Of a DNA stretch of 15,440 nt, positions 1 to 7,944 are shown piece after piece. Made by a program: the position numbers and the translations under genes. The DNA is from Thermoplasmata archaeon (GTDB lineage: Archaea > Thermoplasmatota > Thermoplasmata > Thermoplasmatales > Thermoplasmataceae), in NCBI GenBank assembly GCA_021792045.1, contig JAJYVJ010000032.1, positions 1 to 15,440 on the forward strand, written 5' to 3'. Under the pieces are notes generated by a model, which worked only from the letters and a program-made list of their open reading frames with translations, made no database searches and was not told the DNA's origin. Within the stretch, counting starts at the first letter, position 1. Each line of letters opens with the position of its first letter.

Positions 1-846
1 GGAGAAAGCGGTTCAGGAAAAAGCACAGTTGGATGGGCAATTCTTAATATGATTGAAAAGCCAAATATAGTGACCGGTAGCTTGATATATGATGGAATGG
101 GAGAAATTTTTGGCTTATCGGAATGGAGGCTTGCGAATTATCGCTGGAAAAAAATCGCTATGGTTTTTCAGGCCTCTATGAATAGCTTCGATCCCTTACA
201 AACTATTAGAAAGAGTTTCATCCAACTGTTAATTGAAAAAGGTCTTGCAACTAACAAAGAAGATGCTACTAAAATAATAAAAGATTCTTTTTCTGAGTTA
301 AATCTTTCTCCTTCAGTTCTAGAAAGATTTCCACACGAATTGAGCGGCGGAATGAAGCAGAGAATCATTATAGCTATGGCAACTACTTGCGAACCCGAAG
401 TTCTCATAGCAGATGAACCCACAACGGCACTAGATGTAGTTTCTCAATTTAATGTCATTAACATACTTAAAGATCTAATTAAATTAAAGAAAATCAAGAG
501 CATGATATTTATTACACATGACATTTCTGTGCAACTTATAATGGCAGATAGGCTCGTGGTCATGTATGGTGGAAGGATAGTTGAAATAGGAAAAAAAGCA
601 GAAATTATTGAAGATCCTAAACATCCCTATACTAAGATACTTTTCAAATCATTCGTAAAGGAAGAAACTAAAAGGATTTTAAACCCATCAGTTTACAGAG
701 AAAGCGAGTTAACTGAAAAAGGGCAAGCTGGATGTCCATTCATAAAGCTATGCGATTATGTCAGTCCACCGTGTTATGAGTCCTTCCCTAAACCTGTAGA
801 TTTGAGCGCGACTCACCGTGTGTATTGTTATGTCTATGGTGGTTAA
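1..846 (+). CDS. Dipeptide/oligopeptide-type ABC transporter ATP-binding subunit (DppD/OppD-like), 5'-truncated
   Basis: ATPase of an Opp/Dpp-family importer; the gene is cut by the left edge, and the reading frame is open from base 1, where it starts inside the Walker A loop (GESGSGKST). In the 281 visible residues: ABC signature LSGGMKQR at about 114-121, Walker B VLIADEP at about 134-140, D-loop ALD, and the switch histidine in FITHD at about 173. The tail is the oligopeptide-transporter C-terminal extension with four cysteines (visible residues 245, 251, 258, 276; spacing X5, X6, X17). In some DppD proteins such a quartet binds a [4Fe-4S] cluster (family knowledge). It is followed at once by the partner ATPase, so the two probably form a heterodimer; binding-protein and permease genes are expected to the left. 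Archaeal transporters of this family import peptides or oligosaccharides; the GH genes nearby favour sugars (inference). Confidence 0.93.
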   Translation, partial: GESGSGKSTVGWAILNMIEKPNIVTGSLIYDGMGEIFGLSEWRLANYRWKKIAMVFQASMNSFDPLQTIRKSFIQLLIEKGLATNKEDATKIIKDSFSELNLSPSVLERFPHELSGGMKQRIIIAMATTCEPEVLIADEPTTALDVVSQFNVINILKDLIKLKKIKSMIFITHDISVQLIMADRLVVMYGGRIVEIGKKAEIIEDPKHPYTKILFKSFVKEETKRILNPSVYRESELTEKGQAGCPFIKLCDYVSPPCYESFPKPVDLSATHRVYCYVYGG

Positions 847-847
847 A

Positions 848-1807
848 ATGGGCTCACAAGACTATATTGTTGAAGTTAAACATGTGTCTAAGTACTTCAA
901 AGGAAAGCAAGGAGGCATAGTCACTGCCGTAGATGATGTAAGTTTTGGTATAACCAAAGGCGAAATTTTTTCAATCGCAGGAGAAAGCGGTTCTGGAAAA
1001 ACTACCGTTGGAAGAATGGTTGCAGGGCTGATTTCTCCAAGTAAAGGGAAAGTTTTGGTAGAAGGTAAGCCAGACGAGAAATTGCCTGATAATGTGAGAT
1101 TCAAAATTACTCAATATATTCACCAGGATCCTTATGGTTCTCTCGATCCATATTCAACTGTTTATAATATATTGAGTCGGCCGCTGAAATATCTTTATAA
1201 AATGAAAGATAAGACTGAACTCAATGATAAAGTAATGGAAATGGTAAAACTTGTTGGGTTACTTCCAGATTCTACTAATAAAACGATCCAGGAACTAAGT
1301 GGAGGGGAAAGACAGCGAGTACTGATTGGGAGAGCCTTTATCATTAATCCACAGCTTATAATTGCTGATGAGCCAACAACGATGATAGATTATGTACATA
1401 GAGACGAAGTAATGTTACTAATATCTAATCTTAAGGCACGAATTGGTCTTAGCGTCATTCTTATCACTCATGATCTTTCTGTTGCAGCAAAAAACAGTGA
1501 CAGAATTGCGATCATGAACAGAGGAAAAATTGTTGAAATAGGCAGTACAAAAGCAATTATAAATGAGCCAATGCACCCATATACGAAGTTGCTGATGAGC
1601 GTCTCGCCAGAATTCATGATCAGCAACGTTGGAACCCAAAAATTCAATGAATACCTTCCCAGAAATTCAGGCAGCACAGGTCGCCCATCCAAGGGATGTG
1701 TATACTCATCCAATTGTCCGCTTGCTTTTGACAGATGTTTTGAAGATGATCCTGAATTAAAGGGTGACGAATCACATAAAGTTGCATGTTTGCTTTTCAA
1801 CTCATAA
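848..1807 (+). CDS. Dipeptide/oligopeptide-type ABC transporter ATP-binding subunit (DppF/OppF-like)
   Basis: Second ATPase of the importer, about 319 residues, the usual length. Motifs in order: Walker A GESGSGKTT, Q-loop in YIHQDPYGSLDPY, signature LSGGERQR, Walker B LIIADEP, and switch histidine in LITHDLS. The C-terminus again has a cysteine quartet (spacing X5, X6, X16), nearly matching that of the upstream ATPase. The ATG at 848 is chosen because GGTGG (838-842) sits five bases before it and it follows the upstream stop (844-846) by one base, giving tight translational coupling. An upstream GTG at 818 and ATGs at 830 and 836 are in frame and would give an overlap, but have no good ribosome-binding site. 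It is co-transcribed with the upstream ATPase. The substrate is not readable from the ATPases; the neighbouring hexosaminidase suggests amino-sugar oligosaccharides (inference). Confidence 0.93.
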   Translation: MGSQDYIVEVKHVSKYFKGKQGGIVTAVDDVSFGITKGEIFSIAGESGSGKTTVGRMVAGLISPSKGKVLVEGKPDEKLPDNVRFKITQYIHQDPYGSLDPYSTVYNILSRPLKYLYKMKDKTELNDKVMEMVKLVGLLPDSTNKTIQELSGGERQRVLIGRAFIINPQLIIADEPTTMIDYVHRDEVMLLISNLKARIGLSVILITHDLSVAAKNSDRIAIMNRGKIVEIGSTKAIINEPMHPYTKLLMSVSPEFMISNVGTQKFNEYLPRNSGSTGRPSKGCVYSSNCPLAFDRCFEDDPELKGDESHKVACLLFNS

Positions 1808-2048
1808 ATAAGGCTCTCTTCAATACTGGACAGGCATGTAAATAATTTATTACCTTTATCTTCGTAAAGTTGTCGAGAGATCCACCTTTATTTTAATGTT
1901 GTTTCTTTCCAGTATCATTTGTGATGGTCATACTTTATGCCAAATAGGTATTTTTCCCTCTCTATTTTTCATACTTACATTACAGCAATTGCGAAGTCTG
2001 TTTCGAACAGAAGAATACGTTGAGAATACGCTCAAAATAGGTTAAGAA
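1808..2048. other. Intergenic region between transporter and GH20 gene
   Basis: No gene is seen here. The stretch holds an 8-bp inverted pair, ATACTGGA (about 1824-1831) and TCCAGTAT (about 1910-1917), T-rich runs around 1947-1972 that could end the transporter transcript, and the repeat cluster at 1998-2033 described separately. Confidence 0.4.
1998..2033. repeat. Inverted repeat plus tandem 11-mer upstream of the GH20 promoter
   Basis: CTGTTTCGAACAG (1998-2010) has perfect 5-bp arms (CTGTT/AACAG) around TCG. It is followed by two adjacent 11-mers, AGAATACGTTG (2012-2022) and AGAATACGCTC (2023-2033), identical in eight leading bases. The cluster ends about 15 bases before a TATA-like box, which is where an archaeal regulator site could lie. 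The operator role is inference. Confidence 0.3.
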
Positions 2049-2059
2049 CTTAATTAAAG
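2049..2059 (+). promoter_or_regulatory. Candidate TATA box for the GH20 gene
   Basis: CTTAATTAAAG lies 20-30 bases before the ATG at 2079. No Shine-Dalgarno sequence precedes that ATG (CACTCTTT), so the spacing fits a leaderless archaeal transcript starting at or next to the start codon. It is weaker than a canonical TTTATATA box. Confidence 0.4.
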
Positions 2060-2078
2060 AAGTTTATTATCACTCTTT

Positions 2079-3716
2079 ATGGGAAGTCAACTGTTTCTAG
2101 TCCCAGATCCATTAAAACTAGAGTTTAGTGGCAAATGGTATAAATTTGATGGCTTTAATAATCTGCCTGATTTTCTCGCGAAAGTTTACCAGCTGAAGAA
2201 GGGCTCTTGGGATATAAGGAAAATAAAGAGAGATGGGCAGGGAGTTTCTGTCTCTGAAGGGTTAGTTGAAATATGGGGAGATAAAGGCACATCATATGCA
2301 TCTTTAATACAACTAGCCAAAAATAAACCTGGGTTTTTGCCAGAAGCCACTTTTGAAGAACCAACTGACTTTAAATTTAGGGGGTTCCATCTTGATATCG
2401 CAAGAGGGGGGGTCCCAAATGAAAAGGCTTTTGAACAAATATTAAAGTGGCTCTTTCTCCTCAAATACAACAAATTCGGTATATATTTTGAGGATCTTTT
2501 CCCGTGGAAAGGGAAAAAAGAGATAGGCAAGAGCAGGGGGAGACTTACAGACCTCGAATGGAAACACATTCTAGAAATAGGCGCTAAACTTGGCATTGAT
2601 ATTTTTCCATCTCTTGAGTTGCTCGGTCACATGGAGCACTTTTTAAAAATTCCAAAATATAATAAATTCTCGGAATTGTGGTGGATGGGATATGACTGTT
2701 TAGATCTTAGCAATAAGGAAGCAAGAAAATTCGCTGTTTCTCTACTTGAGGATGCGATAGATAAAAGTAGTTCAAAATTAATTAATTTAGGAGGCGATGA
2801 GACTTGGGTTCTCGGAAGAGGAAGGAGCCTCGACAAGCTCCATAAGTATATGGGGCCAGATCTTTACCTTGATCATTATAGGGAGCTAGTTCACACATCC
2901 TTGAGAAAAGGAAAAATCCCAATGCTCTGGGGGGACATGCTTACGGGAATGTACCTTACTTCAGATGGAAGAGGTTCTTGGGCAAAGGTAGTAAAAGACT
3001 CACTATGGAATGAGGTTTTAATTGCCAATTGGGATTATGAACCATTAGAACGCGATCATTTTATCAGCAAAATACGTGAAATTGGTCATAAAAACAAACA
3101 GATAGCTTGCCCCGCTTTGCATAACTGGAGTACATTTTACCCTGATTTTGAACCCGCCATTAAAAATGTAACTTCATTCCTTGAAGCTGCCAGATCCGAA
3201 CATCTTGAAGGTTATATGATTACTGCTTGGGGAGATGCCGGGCAAGAATGTCTTTTATCTTTTCTTTATCCCTTGATTCTTACATCCGCAGATTTTTCCG
3301 CAAATCAAGATAGTTGGTTGATAAAATACTCATTATTTTCTGGAGAAAGCCTCGATTTAGCTAAAATAAGATTCTCCGCGGGAAATGCTTCTGTCGGTCC
3401 AGCAATCCGAAATGTGCTCTATTCTCCACTTAATTTTTTAACGCACAGAAGAGAACTTCCACAAGATTGGAAACTTAAAATGAAACAATTTTATGAGCAA
3501 GTGAAAGACAAGAGGTTACCACCCGATCTGGAATTGATAAGAAAAATGGTTTATAACTCTCTGAATTTAAACAACAAAATTTTTGATGAGGAATCTTACC
3601 TAGATATGGTGCACAAATATGAACAGGCATGGCTCAACGAACGCAAATTCAATGGATTAGAAAACGTTGTTTCTCGACTCATGGGTACGTATGAGGCAAA
3701 GAGGTTGGGATTTTAA
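2079..3716 (+). CDS. GH20 beta-N-acetylhexosaminidase-like enzyme
   Basis: A glycoside hydrolase expected to release terminal beta-linked GlcNAc (or GalNAc) from the non-reducing end, EC 3.2.1.52 type, 545 residues. A short N-terminal segment (about 1-95) is followed by a TIM barrel that opens with FRGFHLDIARGG (about 100-111), a GH20 hallmark. The catalytic Asp-Glu pair is D240-E241 in INLGGDETW: in GH20 the Glu is the acid/base and the Asp holds the substrate acetamido group during substrate-assisted catalysis. Later barrel motifs are MLWGDML and MITAWGDAGQE; the last 110 or so residues are a helical tail. There is no signal peptide or membrane segment, so it should act in the cytoplasm on imported oligosaccharides. 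It follows the importer ATPases on the same strand, 271 bases away with its own promoter, and faces the GH2 gene. Exact substrate is unknown. Confidence 0.85.
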   Translation: MGSQLFLVPDPLKLEFSGKWYKFDGFNNLPDFLAKVYQLKKGSWDIRKIKRDGQGVSVSEGLVEIWGDKGTSYASLIQLAKNKPGFLPEATFEEPTDFKFRGFHLDIARGGVPNEKAFEQILKWLFLLKYNKFGIYFEDLFPWKGKKEIGKSRGRLTDLEWKHILEIGAKLGIDIFPSLELLGHMEHFLKIPKYNKFSELWWMGYDCLDLSNKEARKFAVSLLEDAIDKSSSKLINLGGDETWVLGRGRSLDKLHKYMGPDLYLDHYRELVHTSLRKGKIPMLWGDMLTGMYLTSDGRGSWAKVVKDSLWNEVLIANWDYEPLERDHFISKIREIGHKNKQIACPALHNWSTFYPDFEPAIKNVTSFLEAARSEHLEGYMITAWGDAGQECLLSFLYPLILTSADFSANQDSWLIKYSLFSGESLDLAKIRFSAGNASVGPAIRNVLYSPLNFLTHRRELPQDWKLKMKQFYEQVKDKRLPPDLELIRKMVYNSLNLNNKIFDEESYLDMVHKYEQAWLNERKFNGLENVVSRLMGTYEAKRLGF

Positions 3717-3735
3717 TTACACATATTAAAATCCC
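3707..3735. terminator. Perfect hairpin between convergent GH20 and GH2 genes
   Basis: GGGATTTTAAT (3707-3717) and ATTAAAATCCC (3725-3735) are exact reverse complements, 11 bp each, around a 7-base loop. The left arm contains the GH20 stop codon (3714-3716), and the right arm ends 20 bases before the GH2 stop at 3756. A symmetric hairpin between tail-to-tail genes suggests a shared bidirectional transcript end or mRNA 3'-end stabiliser. Archaeal termination depends mainly on U-runs, so the mechanism is inferred. Confidence 0.55.
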
Positions 3736-3755
3736 TCTTGTGCACCGTTCGGAAT

Positions 3756-6392
3756 TTAGTCTTTCGAAATTTTTGAAGGGTTCACGTTGAATCCATCTAC
3801 TAATATTTCAACCAACGATTCCTGGATTTCTGATGTCAAAACTTCAGCTTTTATTGTTCTAGATTCTTTTGGAAGTAATGAAATATAGTTGTCTCCCCAA
3901 TACGAAGGAACGACTTCTTTTTTTTGTTTATTGTCTATTATTCTAAGTCGGGTTAGGAAAGCGATCTTCGATGATTCATTATTGACAGAGACAACAAATT
4001 CAGTGTTTTCACCTTTTTTTACTGAATAAAATGACCCTGTTAGCGATACCTTATCTAACCCGGTTAGTAAAGTTAGATCAGCATAACTTAATTCAGGTGT
4101 GTAATAGAATTCAGTCCTCGAGAAATCAAAAATGTCTTCTTTAGTAGAAAGCCAGTACAGGTTATCGCTGATTACGTGACCCGAAGAATTTGTTAATTTT
4201 AAACTAAGAAAGTAGGTCTTAACTTCTTCCGGAACCGAGGGTAAGTACATTGCTGTTTCAACTGAGTCCACTTTTACATCGACTGAAGATGATAGATCAA
4301 AGATTATTGATCCAGCTATTGAAAAGGCTTTAGCAATAACCGTCAAATTCCTGTGTGTTAACCAGGTTAAGTTTGACACCACTACTGCATGATTGTCGTA
4401 TGAATATTGTACATGCAGAAGTTCCATAGCTTTTTTTGAACCGTAATACCCGCCGTCTGCACTCAGATCATAATTATATAGATGCCATAATAAACTCGGC
4501 CAAGCATTGTTGAGCATCCATTGTATTACGCCTGATGAACTATACCTGTTTCTCGTATAAGCTTCAAACATTGCTCGTTGACTTTCATAGGATTCAGCCT
4601 GGGACTTCCAAACAAAGTCTCCAAGATCACTTATTTTACCATATCTTTCTTCGATTCCAGTTATTAATCTATCCATGAACCTGAATGGTCCTCCCCCTGA
4701 ATGAAGCATCCAAACTTCATTTATAGGCCATAATTTCTCCTCTGGAATAAATGACTTCAACGTCTCTTCAGATGGTATTGCAAATCCTGGGCTAGTTTCT
4801 GTGTTGAATCCCTTTGCACCGCCCAAATCAGTTGCAGCATACCAGTAGTTAGGCGGCACATAATCATAAGGACCTGTCATCTTTACGCCTGTATCCTGTG
4901 TGACTTGGCTAATCTTTGATGTTGCAGAGGACAAAATTGGCCTCGGCCAAACCACCTCTTTTTCTATATCTAAGTAACTTCTTTCTATTTCAGGAGGCGG
5001 GAAATTATCGCTACCATTAAGCCACATTGACACAGATGGATGATTACGCAAGCGATAAAGCTGATCTCTGAGGCTATTAAAAGCAACATCTTTACTTTCT
5101 TCAGTCCACTTTTCCCATTTCTCCCAGGCATCGCAGCAACAAAATCCAGCCATGATCATAATTCCATTATTATCTGCAAGATCAAAGAAAGCATCGTCCA
5201 ATAGCTTGCCTTCCAACCTTATTGTATTTAGCCCCAAGTTTTTAACGTGCTTAAATTCAAGTTTAAGCCTATTTATGTCCTGCCTTAGAAACATGTCTGG
5301 CGCCCAGCCTGCTCCTCTTACAAGTACATTCACTCCATTTACTTTGAGAATAAAATTCCCTTCTTTTGCCTTAATATATTCGTAACTAACAATTCCAAAA
5401 TTCAGCACACATCTGTCTGAGATTCTAAAATTATCCTCTAAGAATGACAGTTCCAGTCCATATAAAAAGGGTTCTCCTAGCTGGTATGGCCACCAGAGTC
5501 TTGGGTTTGCTACACGTAACTCTTTTTTCTTTGTAGCGCTAATATCAACTTTGACCAAAGAATTCGCTGCGAGTGTTATTTCTTCCGAGAACTCTATATT
5601 TTCACCATTTCCGGTTATGAGACCCCTTAGTCTACCGCTAACCTTGGTTTCAGATGTGTTTCTCAAAGTTGCTTGCACCGATAAAGAAGCTGCTTTTGAA
5701 GGGTACTTTTCAAGAGTAGTCTGCACATAGGGATTCAAAATATTTATCGGCCCTTTAGCTGAGATTGTAACCCGTTTCCAAATCCCCATATTCTTGTCAG
5801 GAGGGGAAGGATTCCAGTCAACCCAAGAGATAGCTAAATCGTTAGCTTTAGGCGGGAACACCTCTATTGCAATGACACTGACAGCGTCAACTTTCATTAA
5901 ACCTGTTATATCAAACTCAAACGTTCTAAAAGTACCAACGATATTCTCCGATTTACCGATTAATTTTGAATTGAACCATACATTCGCTCTATAATTCAAG
6001 CCAAACAGATTTAGGAAAACATGTTTACCGGCAAATGACTGCGGTAGAAACACCTCACAACGGTACCACCAAGAGCAAGCAAATGGACTGTTTGGTGGCA
6101 TTTCCTGATTTGAATATATAGTACCAATTTTATATTCCATGCCAGGGAGATCACGAAGATTCATACCATAATAAGGATCTTCAAAGATGTTGTTAGCAAG
6201 GAGTCCTGCCATAACTGTTTGGGGAACTTCTACTGGATACCAACCTTCAGCGGAAAATGACAAGGAAGAAATCTCTTCTCCAGAAAATTTTACCTTTTCC
6301 GATGTTTGCATCTTCCAGTTCTTGTTGATATCTGTTGGACCAAAGTTAGAATCTAGTATATATACCTCGTTCTGCTTGATTTCGGGTTGCAT
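3756..6392 (-). CDS. GH2 exo-beta-D-glucosaminidase (CsxA-like)
   Basis: Predicted to release GlcN from the non-reducing end of chitosan-type oligosaccharides (EC 3.2.1.165), 878 residues, full length for the subfamily. An N-terminal GH2 sugar-binding domain and immunoglobulin-like domains are followed by the TIM barrel (about 355-660) and beta-rich C-terminal domains. Signature stretches of the exo-glucosaminidase subfamily rather than of beta-mannosidases: VDWNPSPPDKNMGIW (about 191-205), FCCCDAWEKW (about 417-426), and WLNGSDN, where the usual GH2 Asn-Glu acid/base pair is Ser-Asp (D462). The nucleophile is E532 in FNTETSPG; the 70-residue gap fits the subfamily. There is no signal peptide, so it should be cytoplasmic. 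The ATG at 6392 is chosen because GGTGATC (6403-6397), a strong archaeal ribosome-binding match, precedes it by four bases; GTG 6401 and TTG 6404 are alternatives. It is convergent with GH20 and downstream of the ROK kinase gene. Confidence 0.85.
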   Translation of the reverse strand: MQPEIKQNEVYILDSNFGPTDINKNWKMQTSEKVKFSGEEISSLSFSAEGWYPVEVPQTVMAGLLANNIFEDPYYGMNLRDLPGMEYKIGTIYSNQEMPPNSPFACSWWYRCEVFLPQSFAGKHVFLNLFGLNYRANVWFNSKLIGKSENIVGTFRTFEFDITGLMKVDAVSVIAIEVFPPKANDLAISWVDWNPSPPDKNMGIWKRVTISAKGPINILNPYVQTTLEKYPSKAASLSVQATLRNTSETKVSGRLRGLITGNGENIEFSEEITLAANSLVKVDISATKKKELRVANPRLWWPYQLGEPFLYGLELSFLEDNFRISDRCVLNFGIVSYEYIKAKEGNFILKVNGVNVLVRGAGWAPDMFLRQDINRLKLEFKHVKNLGLNTIRLEGKLLDDAFFDLADNNGIMIMAGFCCCDAWEKWEKWTEESKDVAFNSLRDQLYRLRNHPSVSMWLNGSDNFPPPEIERSYLDIEKEVVWPRPILSSATSKISQVTQDTGVKMTGPYDYVPPNYWYAATDLGGAKGFNTETSPGFAIPSEETLKSFIPEEKLWPINEVWMLHSGGGPFRFMDRLITGIEERYGKISDLGDFVWKSQAESYESQRAMFEAYTRNRYSSSGVIQWMLNNAWPSLLWHLYNYDLSADGGYYGSKKAMELLHVQYSYDNHAVVVSNLTWLTHRNLTVIAKAFSIAGSIIFDLSSSVDVKVDSVETAMYLPSVPEEVKTYFLSLKLTNSSGHVISDNLYWLSTKEDIFDFSRTEFYYTPELSYADLTLLTGLDKVSLTGSFYSVKKGENTEFVVSVNNESSKIAFLTRLRIIDNKQKKEVVPSYWGDNYISLLPKESRTIKAEVLTSEIQESLVEILVDGFNVNPSKISKD

Positions 6393-6396
6393 AATG

Positions 6397-6403
6397 ATCA
6401 CCA
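6397..6403 (-). promoter_or_regulatory. Strong ribosome-binding site of the GH2 gene
   Basis: On the minus strand GGTGATC lies four bases before the ATG at 6392 and matches the archaeal anti-Shine-Dalgarno end of 16S rRNA. It decides the start against the upstream in-frame GTG and TTG, which overlap the site itself. Confidence 0.65.
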
Positions 6404-6448
6404 ATTTTTCTTTTCTCTCTGCTTAGAAAATATGGATAATCCATCCCA

Positions 6449-6460
6449 CTTATAAAAATT
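6449..6460 (-). promoter_or_regulatory. Candidate TATA box for the GH2 gene
   Basis: The minus strand reads AATTTTTATAAG about 57-68 bases before the ATG at 6392. A start about 25 bases downstream would give a leader of roughly 35-40 bases, consistent with this gene having a Shine-Dalgarno site unlike many of its neighbours. Confidence 0.5.
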
Positions 6461-6758
6461 CGCATTTTAGACCACTATGTTGAATTCTTCCAAAGGATAT
6501 TTTCCATACCTTATTTATATATATTTCTGAAGTTCTATTATTCATGGCACCGCCATATTCTGGCCTTATTCAGTGTTTGGGTAGTGTAGTCTTAACTACA
6601 TTGTGTGCAGCAGATTCAACTCTAAATGCTACCCCTTTAGATATATGTCGTGATTCTGCTTCTTCTTAAGCATGTAGTATGTTGCTCCGGGCATGTTCCT
6701 TGAAGCGGTAAGATAGAAGAAGGGACGATTTGACCAGACAACTTATTCTTGAATCAAA
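6452..6758 (-). other. Intergenic stretch with a possible decayed reading frame
   Basis: Directly after the ROK stop, one minus-strand frame runs about 100 codons to 6452 with only two internal stops. It includes EEAESRHISKGVAF and IRPEYGGAMNNRTSE. In AT-rich non-coding DNA more stops would be expected, so this may be a decayed gene or transposase end, but I recognise no family. Other frames are more broken. The GH2 promoter overlaps its end. Confidence 0.25.
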
Positions 6759-7709
6759 TCAGCGGTTTCGATACTTACGAAATTTTGGTTGGGTAGCATA
6801 TAACCATAAACCAATTAAAAAAGCATTTTCGCCTAGAGCGCTCATTTCAACCCTTACATTCTCGGACGCTATAGGATTGCAGTTAGATTTGACAAAAAGT
6901 TGAATGCGGTTCGCAAATCTTTTACTCACTCCGAGTCCAACTTTTCCATTTAAAATTACGTAATCTGGCATGAGAGTATTTACAAGATTCACGATCTCAA
7001 TAGACACCCTGTTTACTATTTTATTTAGGAATCCAGAAGGCAGTTCAGTCCCAGAATCAAATTGTTTAAAGACTGTTCCCAGATCTGCCTTAGCATTTTT
7101 TTCGATGATTGCCATTTTTGTTTTAGCTCCTATTTTCTGGGCTCCATTAAATCTTCTCTCAATACTTTTCCCAGAAATCTCATCTTCCAATTTTATTGTC
7201 TTCGATGTTTTGCAAGAAAAATCTCCATATAAATTCCATCCGACAGATCCAGCTACTGGTCTAACCAAATTTAGTACGGTATCTTCAAGCACTATGCCGG
7301 CGCCTACTCCCGTTCCTATAATTAGAGATATTAAGTTCCTTGACTTTAGAAATTCAGCTTCAGCAATAACAGCTGATGCTCGATCATCAATAATAAACGG
7401 TCTAAAACCTGTTTTTTTTTCAACTTCCCTGACCAAATCGAAGTTTTTGGAACCACTAATATTTGGCGCAGAAGTTACAATATCGTTTTTTCCTACACTT
7501 CCTGGTATATCTATCGCAACAAAATCTAATTTTTGTATACCTATAACTTTCAATATTTCGTCACAAACTCCGGTAACGAGCTCTTGCATATTATTTGATG
7601 AATTCATTACGACCCACTTTTTCTTTATAGAATTACTATTACAGACGATCCCATATGCTGTCTTTGTACCTCCAATATCTATAGATAATCCATTAATCGC
7701 TGGAATCAC
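6759..7709 (-). CDS. ROK-family sugar kinase, divergent
   Basis: Probable ATP-dependent sugar kinase, 316 residues, normal ROK length; given the neighbours, GlcN or GlcNAc is the likely substrate (inference). The ATP phosphate loop DIGGTKT is at 11-17. The catalytic Asp is D109 in IIDDRASA, aligned with the ROK motif NDANAA, and a second glycine loop GTGVGAG is at 132-138. The sugar-contact/zinc segment is unusual: where ROK kinases have AGEIGH followed by a CxCGxxGC zinc site, this protein has AGSVGW (153-158) and then a single Cys (166). So the Glu and His that hold the sugar, and the zinc cysteines, are missing. It could be a kinase with altered specificity or a non-kinase ROK relative. 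The start is GTG at 7709, the only start codon after an in-frame stop, with AAGGG shortly before. It lies between the GH2 and SIS genes on one strand. Confidence 0.78.
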   Translation of the reverse strand: MIPAINGLSIDIGGTKTAYGIVCNSNSIKKKWVVMNSSNNMQELVTGVCDEILKVIGIQKLDFVAIDIPGSVGKNDIVTSAPNISGSKNFDLVREVEKKTGFRPFIIDDRASAVIAEAEFLKSRNLISLIIGTGVGAGIVLEDTVLNLVRPVAGSVGWNLYGDFSCKTSKTIKLEDEISGKSIERRFNGAQKIGAKTKMAIIEKNAKADLGTVFKQFDSGTELPSGFLNKIVNRVSIEIVNLVNTLMPDYVILNGKVGLGVSKRFANRIQLFVKSNCNPIASENVRVEMSALGENAFLIGLWLYATQPKFRKYRNR

Positions 7710-7724
7710 GACCCTTCATGATCA

Positions 7725-7733
7725 TAATTTAAA
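7725..7733 (-). promoter_or_regulatory. Candidate TATA box for the ROK kinase gene
   Basis: The minus strand reads CTTTAAATT, 16-24 bases before the GTG start at 7709. The spacing fits a nearly leaderless transcript. If real, the kinase no longer depends on read-through from the SIS gene across the IS remnant. Confidence 0.35.
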
Positions 7734-7944
7734 GTGGCTTAATTGTTTCCTATGGGACCTCAATACGAGAGAAAAAAGACGTATTTTGGCGCACACATGA
7801 TTACAGTATTCAAAACAAATTCTAATTATACATCAGGTCTAGTTTGTGATGGTACACTATTTTCAAATGAAGATGCAATTATTGTCATGGCATGAACAGC
7901 TATGTGCTTACTATGTACATAAGTTGAATACTATTCTAGAATAG
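7734..7944. other. Intergenic region upstream of the ROK gene
   Basis: No intact gene is seen. The + strand frame of the transposase remnant extends leftwards to an ATG at 7873 with a stop just before 7945, so some of this may be part of the same decayed element. The rest is AT-rich and probably carries ROK upstream sequence. Confidence 0.3.

Noticed and set aside
3756..6392. Naming the GH2 enzyme a beta-mannosidase
   Set aside because: General layout is similar, but the VDWNPSPPDKNMG stretch and the Ser-Asp acid/base site fit exo-glucosaminidases better.
6970..7800. Long open frame on the + strand opposite the ROK kinase gene
   Set aside because: It is antisense to a gene with clear ROK motifs, has no recognisable domain and reads like a complement shadow rich in Phe, Ser, Ile and Pro.
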